From positions 806,001-870,000 of the forward strand of contig MU008172.1 of the NCBI GenBank assembly GCA_010909165.1: a DNA stretch of 64,000 bases. Direction: 5' to 3'. The position numbers and the translations under genes were made by a program. The notes below the pieces were generated by a model. The model was not told where the DNA came from, made no database searches, and worked only from the letters and a program-made list of their open reading frames with translations. The stretch comes from Anthoceros angustus. Lineage: Eukaryota; Streptophyta; Anthocerotopsida; Anthocerotales; Anthocerotaceae. Every line of letters begins with the position of its first letter. The stretch's first letter is position 1. Shown one piece after another: positions 10,125-21,200 of the stretch.

Positions 10125-13100
10125 TCAACTCGGCGAGGCGACTTGGAAGATGGATGACAGTATGTCGGATATGTTGCGAATGTTCTCCTGGCAATTCTTC
10201 TCTGTCTCCTCGCCGGCCTTGCTTTCCAGTACGGCGGCATCTAACACCAGCTTCTGCTTTGCAATCTCAAAAATATTTTCGTCTACGGTTCCCTTGGTGA
10301 CCAGGCTGCAGATGTGAAGAAATAAGCAGATGAGTTGGCCGGCGATGAAAGAGAAGAACGAATGGGAAAGGAGAAAACACAAAGGCGTCAACACCAACCG
10401 GTACACAGTGACAGGCTTTGTCTGCCCAATACGGTGACACCGATCTTCTGCTTGCCTGTCCACTTGTGGATTGAAATCCACATCATGGAGAATGACGGTA
10501 TCTGCGCCCGTCAGATTCAGCCCTTGGCCTCCAGCTCGAGTTGAGAGCAAAAAAGCAAATATGTCCGTGCTACTGTTGTAGGAATCCACGAGTCCCTGTC
10601 TTACCGTAACTGGGGTGCTGATTCACAGGAATACCAATAAGCAAGTCAGGTATAAACCATCCAAATGCTGCGAGGCATGCTATGAAGATAAAAATGCAAC
10701 TCACCTTCCATCCAACCTAACATACTTGAATCCCATGATATCCAGTGCCCACTCCAAGATGTCAAGCATCCCAGTCCATTGGCTGAAAATCAGTGGACGG
10801 TGCCCAGCTTTTTGCAGTTCAGGTAGCAGTCTGGCCATTGCCTACAACAACAAGGTACAGTCATGAGGTGGCTTCGCCTAAGGCTCCGAAACACTCTACA
10901 AGGGCCCATAGGAGCGTTGAGATGGCAAACATCACAAAAGTGATACAAACCTGACATTTGGCAGAACTCACAGCATGCTTCTCATCCAGCTGGCCATAGG
11001 TATCTCCATCTCCATAGGTCACACACATCTGGAGACACAACAACATGTCATATCAGGCATTCGTGTTCAAACGTTGAACGACTTTGACAAAGAAGGTGCG
11101 CAGTGATGCAGTACCTTGTGTAGGGCGAAATCACTATAAGTGCTCAATTCTTCCCGAACACGTTGTACTGTACACTCATTGCCAAAAACTCCAAGCTGAT
11201 GAAACTTTGAGGACATACTTCTGATTGCTTGATCATTGAATATTCGCCGTGAGAGTAAAGGATGATTTGCAAGCTGCACGAGATGATGCAAATGTGAATA
11301 AACATCCATCAGGCAAGAAAATCAGCACGGGTGGATGGCAGGTGCCGCCTTACACACGAGTAATAATCTGGGAAAAAAGGAAAATATCCTTCACCTTTCG
11401 AAGTTCTGTGAAAATGCTGGTCACCTCACGCCGAGGAAGGGCACTCACTAAATTTCCCAGTCCAGCCTTTGAGGATTTTGCAGCTCGCGCCGCAACTATT
11501 TTTCTATAGTTGTCTACTGCTTCTTTGTAAGCAGCTTCTTGTCCTCGCAGCATTTCCAAAACCTCTAACTGCAATTTTTACCAGATGAGTTCCCAGGGAT
11601 GAAGCCAGCACATTCGCACATCAGAAGTTCAACAAAAGCAAAGTCTTCAGCCACCCTTACTTTCTGTATTTTTGGAACAAGCTGCTGCATCACATCAGAT
11701 TTCAGGCGTCGAAGGACAAACGGTCCAAGAATCATTTTAATTTGGCTTATGAGGCCCATGTTCTGTACAGTCTCATGCCCTGTTGCCTTTCGGTTGCCAA
11801 GTAACTTACTCAAATCAACACCTCCCGTGTCAAATGTTTTTGGCATCATAAATTCCAGCAGAGACCATAACTCCTGATCACAGACCGAACCACGTAAGTA
11901 CCAACTATAGATAGCTTGCTCTTCACGAGCAGACCTTCCAATGTTTCAACAAATGAACAAAGAAGAGCCATTGAGCCCTAAAACTGCAATTTCTGCTTGC
12001 ATTACCTGGAGGTCATTCTGTAAGGGGGTTCCAGTTAACATCAGACGGTGATGTGCTCCTTGTGCAACAGACCGCAAATGCCTAGTCCTAAGACTGTCTC
12101 TATCCTTCAACAAATGAGCTTCATCCATGAGCACACAGCTCCACTTCCAGCTCTTCATTAGCTTACGATCATGCCTTTGTTGCTCACTGTCAATAAAACT
12201 CAACATGAGATAACTGAACGCTCATACCAAAAATCCATTTTGCAGGACATGTCTGCAAAACAAACGCTTACCTCTCTCTTTCAAATAGTGAGTAGCAGGT
12301 GAGCATAACGTCAAAAGGAGGTTTTGCGCCTGACTTAGCCAGGGCAAGGAGCTCCTTACATCGAGCAATACGTTCATTCCCATGGTACATAAGCACAGAG
12401 AATGAAGGGCACCAGCGGTTCAGCTCACGCTGCCAGTTCTCTAAGAGAGAAGCCGGACACACAACAAGGTGAGGACCGAAGTCTTGATCCAGCTGCCTAA
12501 GAACAGCCAAGTACACTACAGCCTGCAAACCAATAGACCAGACCTCAGAACAAAGTACACAGGAGGTCCAAATGGAACCAACCAGAAAAAACGAACAGAA
12601 GTACCTGCACTGTCTTTCCAAGCCCCATCTCGTCTGCGAGGATAGCTGTGACAGGAAGCACGGTGCATCAGTGGACTGCATATTGAAGTCGAAAACTGAG
12701 GCTTATAGCTAGTCGTATTGACACAAAGAACCCCCTCAGGTCTGCATTATTTCAACTCCCATCCCCAAAAAAACGGATATTTCAATTGATCTCAATCAGG
12801 ATGAGTTCAGGCAAAATGATTCACCTCCACCAATTTTCTGCCTGTGCAACAGCAGGAGAAAATTCACTCCGACAAGCTGATAGCCAGTGAGGGACCGATC
12901 AGAACTAGAGGGCTCAATGCTACAGGCAGCCCAGACATCCTCCTGCAAAATGTGAAGCATATGCTTCAGACGAATGTGTCCCAGAAAATTACTAGATACC
13001 AGGAAGATTTACTCCATACTAAACATCCTGTCTCTGAAACCCCATACTTACAATCATTAGCAGAGTGACTAATGGACAGAGATGGGTTCAGTAGTCACCT

Positions 13101-14173
13101 GAGTTACCACTTTGGCTGCAGATGCATCCACCTCTGCATACCGATCACTGGCCACTGCACCAGACGTAGAACTGTTCCTCTTCAACTGCTTCCGGAGACC
13201 AGTTGCAATCTGCTCACACTTGTGCAAAGTCTTCTTCAGCAACTCATTACCACTTTCATTGAGAACAGACTTCCGTCCCGTGCCTTGGGAACTGTCCGAT
13301 GTCCCTGCTGCTTCGAACCCCATCCAAATTCATGAATATTGTCAGTCCGATGAAATAGAATGGGTAGACTTGTATGAGCAGCATAATGTACATGATCAAA
13401 CCTTCATCCTCCTGAAGCTGCCTCGCAATTGCCTCATCATTTGCACAATCATGGTCCATGTCTGGACCTTGATGATATGTTACAGAGGACTGCTTTCCTC
13501 TCTTCTCTGCTCTATAGTCGTACTCCTCATCACTGCTGTCGTCAACAATCCTGCTCCTTTTCCTCTTCCGTCTCCCCCGTGGGCTGCCCGGGGCTTCTGC
13601 CCGCTCGACAATGGACTGGGTTGGCCTCTTTGCACCCCGGGTATCATCCAATCGACCATAGCTTGCCCCATTCACAGGCCCTCTCTGTTTCCTGCTGCTG
13701 GCTTCAAGCGCCTGAACGGTATCACGTGAGCTGTCAACCACCCTGGCAGACTTGCCATTCTGCTGCTTCTCATCACCCGCTTGGTCCTTAGGAGGTGGCT
13801 TTCCACTGAATTTCACAATCAATCGCGGGAAGGGAGGGGCGTGAGAATCCTTCACAAATCCCGCAGCATTCTCTTCTTTACGATTGTTAGGCGATGAATT
13901 TCTCAATGCACTAAAAGCTGGTTTTACAGAGGCCTGTGGTGGTTGGTAAGCAAAAGATTCAAGGGATGGCCGAGTTGCCGTCATAGTAGGCTGCTCTTGG
14001 CGTGAATGGGCGGCCGCAGCACCAACATCATGTGCCGATGCAGAGGCTTTCACCAGCCGCCTCGTTTTGGTGAGATCCGGCACCTGCTGCCCCAACACTC
14101 GAGATGCTCTCACATCGAAAGTTCCTCCCCATTCATCGCTGTCCGAAAGCTCCTCTGCTGCAGTGCATTTCAT
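10125..14173 (-). CDS. CHR19: SNF2-family chromatin remodeller, ETL1/CHR19 (SMARCAD1/Fun30) type, 13 exons
   Basis: Exons (5' to 3'): 13402-14173, 13099-13307, 12825-12942, 12605-12645, 12272-12522, 12006-12186, 11661-11873, 11395-11568, 11115-11273, 10951-11028, 10705-10841, 10399-10617, 10125-10305; they join to 910 aa. The start at 14173 is chosen because [20 protein letters not shown] aligns with the acidic start of plant ETL1; an in-frame extension upstream looks like UTR. A basic nuclear region (about residues 180-220) is followed by the Snf2 ATPase: Walker A DEMGLGKT (371-378, in a 41-bp exon), DEAH box (485-488), TGTPLQNDL, and the helicase C domain with [14 protein letters not shown] and [17 protein letters not shown]. 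Fun30-class enzymes slide and evict nucleosomes, assist DNA-end resection and maintain heterochromatin. The exon 2 acceptor could be 3 bp longer (13310). Confidence 0.92.
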
Positions 14174-15746
14174 GGTTGTGCTGCACAGTCTCGGCGATAT
14201 GAGCCCGGACCTTGTCAACCTGAAAACTGCAAGGGAGGAAAATGAGCCCTGACCATTGCGGAATGGCCCCAATCCGGAATTCCACAGCCTGGGCCCGAGG
14301 CCTGACCCTAACCTTACCGCCAAAGGCAGGCAGGTTCCCTGTGAGAAACGAGCTGAAGCTGGCAATCTGCTAAGGTGCTCTACCAACCTCGAGCCAAGAG
14401 GATGTCTCTAAGGAATTACATTGACAACGACAGTGCCCCTGTGTGGCCCCACAAAGAATATCCAAGCGATCATCGACGAATCCGTGCGCTAACTCTACCC
14501 CAATTCTAGGACCCCTGCACGCGCAAAGCTGGGGTGCAGCTTAAGCGAAGCCGTGGAACCCAGATTCAGGGCCCAGGCAGCTGCTAAGCTGGGTGCACAG
14601 CCAACAGCGGTGCTTGATAAATCCGGCCATGTCAAACAGCGTCCAAATAACTGAGCACACGGCAGGGAAGTGATAGAAGATAGGACAGATGGGGAGAAAG
14701 ACAAAGAAATCAGAAGCAGAAGCGGCACCTAAAGAATCTCATGAGCCCAGAGCTACCGGGGAATAGAGGTGAAGAGAGCCACTCCTTTGCAGCTTTAGGC
14801 AGGAGCGGCAAGAATGTGGGAAGGAAGGGCCGGCACAGAATGCTGCAGGTTGCGCTGCTACTACAAACCCGCCGCCCCGAGGTTTACCCAAGACCCGGGC
14901 ATCGGCATGGTGGATCCGCCCCTGGCAAAGAGGCTCGTTGAAACCACTAGAGTTTGGCGCCAAACAAGGCCACGCCGAGGAGGAGTTCACGCAAGTTCTA
15001 TTCAGGCTACTGTGTTACAGATCGAATGACCTAAGTGTTAGCTTTCTCAAATCATGCCACAAAAACAAATGCTACCTAGCCCACTTACGCCGCTATCTCT
15101 TACGCCCCTAGGTTTACTGCACATATCCCATAGAGAGCTTATTAAATAAGTCATACCTGGATTCACAACAAGCAGTACTTGGTGACAGGTCCCTCCTTCC
15201 TTTGTATATCATAGCATGTACACACTTAGATATATAAGTGAATTAGTTCCTCCTTTTGAATATCAGAGCACATACATATATAGATATATGAATGACTGAG
15301 ACTCGATTTGATCAATAATAACTCGCTTTACTAAAATTGTTTATGTAGGATATATATATAGAGAACTATATATATATAATACTATATATAGAAATAAAAC
15401 AAACTGTATAGAACCCACTTTGCATATGTGCATATAGTATGTACATATATGTACTCAACTTAATGAGACCACATGAGGTATACTATGTACAGATGTACCC
15501 AAAGCAAGAGATTGAGACCACATGGAAGATACTGGTATCACGGCCATCCAGAGGCCGCCCGCCACGTAGAAGTTTGACATGAAGAGACAAGAGCACATGA
15601 GCAGAGGTCAAAAGCTCGTGCATAAGTCGGATATGAAGAGACAAAAGCACGCCACATCCACCAGTGTCACCCGTGCGTAGGCAACCATGCAATGCAAAGA
15701 TCCGCCACGAAGAGAGGAGACTATGTACATGAACGTACACACAGTA

Positions 15747-16286
15747 CAGTCCACCCCCCCTAATTGGGGCTGGTTCGGAGTGGCTTTAGAGGTCCTATTA
15801 AGGGAGGTGTCCCGATTATATTTTCCCTGTTTAATAATATAAAAATATTATAAACTTCAAAAATCTAAAAAATACCCAAAAAAAGAAAATTTTAAATTTT
15901 GATTGATAGGTTTCACTAAAAATAACTTTTACCACTTCTCTATATAGTTGTTTGAAAGCTAGCACTCACTCTAAGCAACATCAAAAAACCTCTATCTATC
16001 ATAAAGGAAAAAGCTTAGCTTAAGAGTCTTCAATCACACCTAAAAGTCTATTGTGCTCTGAAATAATCGATTCCTTTTTCTTTATTTATTTTATTTTTTT
16101 TAGTAAAAGAATTAGAAATCCCATTTAGGGAGGTGAAACTAACATGAATGTATGTTTCAAAAGGTCCCAATTACCATTTAGGGAAAAGTCCCATTTATTA
16201 CATTGTAAACTAAAGGGAGTAGGATGGGAGGTCCCATTTAGAGAGGAATCCCATTTATAGAGTTCGCAATTAGGGGGGGCCGACTG
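15747..16286. mobile_element. Non-autonomous Tc1/mariner(pogo)-like MITE
   Basis: 540 bp bounded by 20-bp terminal inverted repeats that match at 18 positions: left CAGTCCACCCCCCCTAATTG (15747-15766), right end the complement of CAGTCGGCCCCCCCTAATTG (16267-16286). Both ends are flanked by TA (15745-15746 and 16287-16288), the target duplication typical of the Tc1/mariner superfamily; CAG-type termini are common in the pogo branch. The body is AT-rich and holds five copies of CCCATTTA near 16120-16255. No transposase frame is present, so any movement would need an enzyme supplied from elsewhere. Boundaries are read directly; the superfamily is inferred. Confidence 0.8.
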
Positions 16287-16490
16287 TATGTATGTGGCTC
16301 ACTCATGGAGAATCCACTCGCGCACAAGCCTGACGGGAAGAGACTAGATTATATGAATAGAGGCCACTTTTTGCACATGCAAAAGGTCCGATCGGAAGAA
16401 AGGAAGGAATCAGAGACCACATGAGCATAGGCCGGACTCGAAGACCACATGAGCATTCCCTTGAATTGTATTACGTGCGCAGACATACAA

Positions 16491-16584
16491 TGTAATAAGC
16501 ACGGATCAGTGACGGCTGGTTACATGGCCGGACAAGTAATAACTATCCGGGATCGGCCCGTAGTATAATTGCCAGCTTATTACA
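16491..16584. mobile_element. Possible 94-bp foldback element
   Basis: Perfect 10-bp inverted ends, TGTAATAAGC (16491-16500) and GCTTATTACA (16575-16584), around an 74-bp interior. No clear target duplication was seen. It could be a small MITE, part of a larger degenerate element, or chance in AT-rich DNA. Confidence 0.35.
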
Positions 16585-17577
16585 TTAGTCTTACGTTGCG
16601 AGGCGTAAGTAATTTAGAGATTTTGAGCATGTGGTATGCACTACTACATTGTTGTAGTGTGATTAGGTACCTAAGATTGTTGCAAATCGAAGCGATTACA
16701 TCGGTGCTTCTCCAATGAACTGCTATGTGAGTCAAAGGCATATAGAAATAGGAAAGTCATTCATGCATTTCATCTTCTGCTCTTGCAAGTATGAAAGTTC
16801 TACACTAACCTAAGACATGGATTTGAACACCTTAACAATGGTAACATTACATCAAGAGAGTTATCAATAAAGAGGGTAACGTTGCCATAGTATTCATGTA
16901 TTACGCATACAAGGAGAGGTTACCAAGTAGGGAGGTCTCAATTATTATGAGTGCCGGTTGAATTGCCTTCAATATGTACTAGATATACAAGGTTAAGTTT
17001 TTCCTTAAAGCTACTTGTAATATGACAAGTACAATAATTGATGAGTAGTTTATGAGAACATATCATTGTTCAATTGACAAGGCTTTCTTTTGGTCTTCTT
17101 TTTTGGTTTTCATCAAGCTTACACTTTGAACCATTTAGATATTTCCTATATTAAATAGATAGTTATTAAGCCCATTGGATGAATTATTAAATAATTAATA
17201 TAAGAAACACTTTATTGGACAAGCAGAGATGAGATGTACTCATCCATCATATGAAGTTCTTAAAAAGAAGTTGAAGGCAAAATGAATATTTTACCAAAGA
17301 TTAATTACTTACATATCGAACTCCTAAGTATTAAAAAGGATGAAGCAACAACTTCTACCCTGAAAAGGTATAGCGATATTTTGAGCCACGGATGGAGAAG
17401 TATTATTATGCTTGCATCCTTACAATACATCGATGTAGTCTTTCTTATATAACTCCAAAAGCTTTGCCTGAATATATGCTTCTATATGCTTCGTCTTGCT
17501 TGTATATCAAGTCTAGGTAGTAATTATCTCTTTTATCTAATCTTTGAGCTATCTTATATTATTCTCATGAATGAGCT

Positions 17578-17692
17578 CCAAGGCATCAAAGAGCAAAACT
17601 TCAAGGCATCACAGGGCAAACCTTCAAGGCATCACAGGGCAAACCTTCAAGGCATCACAGGGCAAACCTTCAAGGCATCACATAGCAGAAAC
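17578..17692. repeat. 23-bp tandem repeat, five copies
   Basis: Unit TTCAAGGCATCACAGGGCAAACC, with three nearly identical central copies and diverged outer copies. It lies in the AT-rich island with no associated gene. There are no spacers between units, so it is a minisatellite and not a CRISPR array. Confidence 0.88.
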
Positions 17693-17749
17693 TCTAAGGC
17701 TTTGTCCAAAATTTATGTTTCTTTTTGTTCTTGGTAGTAATTATTTTTA

Positions 17750-17975
17750 GTGTGGAGCCCTCTAGTGGGTTCTCCTCCACCCTTTTTATCCCCTCTAGTG
17801 GATTCTCCTCTACTCTCTTTATCCTTCTAGTGGGTTCTCCTTCACTCTTTATGGATAGGAGAACCTTAAAAAAATGAAAGGTCATTCATATATTAAGTCT
17901 TGATAGTAATTATTTTTGGTCTTAAGCCCTCTAGTGGATTCTCCTCCACTCTCTTTATGGATATGAGAACCTGAA
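17750..17975. repeat. Interspersed CCCTCTAGTGGRTTCTCC repeats
   Basis: Four copies of a motif close to CCTCTAGTGGRTTCTCC followed by YCACTCTYTTTAT (near 17757, 17793, 17826 and 17928). The block is linked to repeated GGTAGTAATTATTTTT strings near 17513, 17731 and 17902. The arrangement suggests a partly duplicated ~170-bp unit of a decayed element. Nothing coding was recognised. Confidence 0.7.
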
Positions 17976-18026
17976 AAAATAAAAGGTCTGTTACAAAATG
18001 TGTTCAGAGACTGGGAAAATTTCCAA

Positions 18027-18099
18027 TGGAGATGCGGGGTATCGATCCCCGTACCTCTCGCATGCTAAGCGAGCGCTCTACCATCTGAGCTACATCCCC
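18027..18099 (-). tRNA. tRNA-Ala (anticodon AGC)
   Basis: On the minus strand the 73 nt fold as a cloverleaf: acceptor GGGGATG pairs with CATCTCC, the D-arm is in TAGCTCAGATGGTAGAGC, the anticodon stem CTCGC/GCGAG encloses TTAGCAT (anticodon AGC), and the T-arm is CGGGG-ATCGATA-CCCCG, with discriminator A. The G3:U70 wobble pair, the main identity element of alanine tRNA, is present. There is no intron. Internal A and B boxes are intact, so it should be transcribed by Pol III. CCA is not encoded, as expected for a nuclear gene. Confidence 0.96.
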
Positions 18100-18256
18100 C
18101 GTGGTGACATTGGATATTAAAATTTAATAGAAAAAACTTCAAGTTTTTAAAATGGTTTTTCAAGCAATAACGTGCCCGCGTAAAAGTCGGCCATCGTAGT
18201 GACGAAATTTCTGTACAAACGCTACAGCGAAATGATCTAAGGCTTACATAAAAGTA

Positions 18257-21200
18257 TTACAGGAGGACGCAACGGCATTTAGAGTTCAGTTTCCTGTTGT
18301 CTAATTCCTCCGCCGCAATCGGCACAGCTACTGCTGTCTTCATGTCCGGCTTCATCTCCTCTACGGTCGGTGCCGGCTCCAACGTCCCATCAAGAGCTTG
18401 GGGCTCGGGAGACTTGGCTTCTTCAGCACTGTCATTCTCGTCGTAGTACGTAAGGGAACGCCGTACGGTCGGACCCAACCCCAAACTTTGCGCCTTTCTG
18501 AAGCTGGGCTCCAACATCTGAGCAGCCAGAAAATGCCTGTCCTCCACCCCGGCCTGGGCCAACTCTAAGCTGGGACTTGGTGTGGCCAGCTCTCCCTGCT
18601 CACCAGCCGAAATAGCTGCATTGTAAATATGGTGCTCCACAGAGTTACAGAAGAGCAAACTAGGTGCAGCTCCTCCCTCACTTATGCTTCGCGCATCAGC
18701 CTTCTCAGAAATGGCGGCCTCCTCGGTGGTTTCGTCTTCTGCACAAAGCCTGACCAGAGTTACTTAAGCAGGTCACAACACCAGCCACGACTCTTCTGCC
18801 ATTCTCTAGACACACCTCAGCAATGCCACACGCTTTGCCTTGTTTTCATGGAAAAGGTGACGACAACAGTGACTCTCCAGGAACGCCACAATTTCTGCCA
18901 TCCAACACCCCTGCTAACCACCCTCCCCACCACTTCCTTTTACCCCTCCTGACGCAGGCCAACCACACAAAATTCGCTTCTTGCAAAAGCACCTGAAACT
19001 GAGCTAGAACGCACTGTGATGTTTGAGAGGTTACTCTGAGTCCGCGGTGGGAGATTTGTTACACCTTTCTGTGAGAGTGACCCTGTAATGCCACTTTGCT
19101 GGAAGGCCCTTAATGGGGACCTCGCCCTGTTCACCGCTACCTCAGGACCTGTTCTCTTATCTCCTGTCTCAGACTGAAACTGCTCCTCAAATCCATCTAT
19201 GAACAGCGAAAACGCGTCCGGAGGACTCACATTCAGCTTGTCACTCTTTTCCACGCTTGCAAGAGCTGGCGGAGGAACATCTTGCACAGGATCTCGGACA
19301 AGTGGCAGAGCCTCAGCCACAGCCTCCTCCTTCAGAGCCTGGGCCTTCTTCAGTTGCTCGAGTTTCTGAATCACAGCACTAAGACCACTACCCTCATCTT
19401 TACCTTCCACCGGCTCTATGTATACCTCGGCATGCACCCTCTTCACCAGTACTTCCGCCTCCTTCGCTCCCCAGTGGGCAGTTTCATGGTGCCCAGGGCC
19501 TCTACTTCCCACCGGAGCAAGCTTGGAAGGTGTGGAGGCTACCTTAGAATGCATATTCGTCTTTATCAACACGGTTTTGCCTGCTCCATCCTCAGGTTTG
19601 TCAGCTTTCGTAGTGTGGGCATCAGCAGTGTCCTGCTTCGATTCAATGAGGCCCAAAAACATATCGAAACATCCGTCAACCGAAGACAGACGCTTATCAG
19701 CCGTTGCTGGACTGGTCTTGATCTGCGAGGCCGACTTCGGAGCAGGGGAATCACTAACCAGCTTCTTTGTGATAGCTGGAATGCTGGTTATATCTCCAGT
19801 AAAGCCTTCCACACTTGGTTGGATCTTTTCCTCCTCCGAAAAAGCAGGACTTTCTGGGGCTCCCTTCGAGTCCCAATATTTCAGGTCTAAACCATAGTGG
19901 TGATCATCCCACGAGGACGTACTAGTTGATACTCCTGTATCTGTACTCCGTGAGAAATCGTCCTTGCCATAAAAGGAACTGGGACTGTAGTGGCTGAATT
20001 GCGGAAACCTGGAAAATTTGGGCTTGTCGTTCACCATAGTTTCTCGCTCCAGACGACCTGCAGGTTTGCACTTAGCAGACCCGAGTCCTGCTGGTATGAC
20101 AACCTGTTCGCTGCACTCTCGAATGTCAGTCCAGTCATGACTGTATCGATGGTCCAGAGATAGACTGCTAGCTTGGCTTTGAAGCTCGCTGGACAAATCA
20201 GTATCCCCCACTGCAGACAGGTTTCTGTCTGATGTTGAATTCGACCCGCAATTGGAACTCAGATATTGCGATTGCTGCGGAAGTAAACCCTCACCACTAT
20301 ACTCAGGCTCAGTAGACACAGCCTTTCCCACTCTGGCAGTCATGTCCGTCCAGGTACTCGTGTCGATAGCAGCGAAATTTTGCACTCCCTTTTGGACCCC
20401 TCGAAACGCAATAGACTGGTCTTCCTGGATATCAACGAAATCCTGCTCCACCGCAACCACAGCATCTGTCTTCCTCACCTCCGTATTTCCCCCACCGTGG
20501 ACTGAGTGCTCCTTGCGAGTACTAGCACCGTCAAATCTCATATCATTCGGAAATGCATAGATCATTTCAGGCTTTTCATCCCTTAACCCAAAGTGGTCTT
20601 CTTGGCTTCCCAGCCTCAGTGACCTTCTGTTATAACTCGATGGTTCCCCTGACCTGCTGTCCGGATCACATACGTCAACACTGACAGCGTCTATACTCCC
20701 ATAGGTGGTCGTGGCTTCGGAACCAGCGTTGCTTTCTACCTCATACCTGTCAAAATTGATAGCTTCTCTCTTCTCATCCCTGTCATCTTGACTGCCCCCC
20801 CATCCGGAGCTCTTCTCATCGTCCTTGTCGAGAACAAGAATTTGCACGCTCCTGGAGGGAGAGACTCTTTTGTTCCAGTCAGGGATGAGCTCATCAACAT
20901 CCTGTTCACTACCCTCAGTGTCTGCTGCAATGCTGACAGCCCTTTCCGAGCTCGCATTGCTGCTTGTTGCGATTGAAGAATCCATATTCGAGCGAGCCCT
21001 GTGAAGTAGGTTACTGGAAGCACCACTGAAGAAAGAGGATCCCGAAGCGCTTGAGTGCAAAGGTCGGAACCCACTGGCTGAGCTTCTGAGTTCCTGCAAT
21101 GCCAACAAGCAAGTGGCGATCACATCGACCACACTGCCAATGCAACAACAACAAACTGGAAAAGATGAATCACATTGATAAGTGAAAAAGCTTACCACAT

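Larger units (their letters stand above)
14174..18026. other. AT-rich repeat island
   Basis: About 3.9 kb without a supported gene. The first 0.9 kb is ETL1 5' flank. From about 15.1 kb the sequence turns markedly AT-rich, with TATATA runs at 15345-15400, a MITE (15747-16286) inserted in diverged repeat copies (GAAGAGAC..AGA..ATGA..AGAGG motifs on both sides), a 94-bp foldback (16491-16584) and two tandem arrays between 17.5 and 18.0 kb. No transposase, reverse transcriptase or other protein domain could be read. Confidence 0.6.

Noticed and set aside
10306-10398. Reading through as coding in the remodeller's penultimate junction
   Set aside because: Splicing gives [14 protein letters not shown], matching the family exactly; the read-through adds an unrelated hydrophobic stretch.
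14174-14386. 71-codon upstream extension of the remodeller
   Set aside because: Does not resemble the family; the conserved acidic start begins at 14173. Treated as 5' UTR.
15340-15480. TATA-rich run as an origin or promoter
   Set aside because: Simple AT repeats next to no gene; nothing specific supports a function.
17578-17692. CRISPR-like regular repeat
   Set aside because: Units are head-to-tail without spacers, and the genome is eukaryotic.
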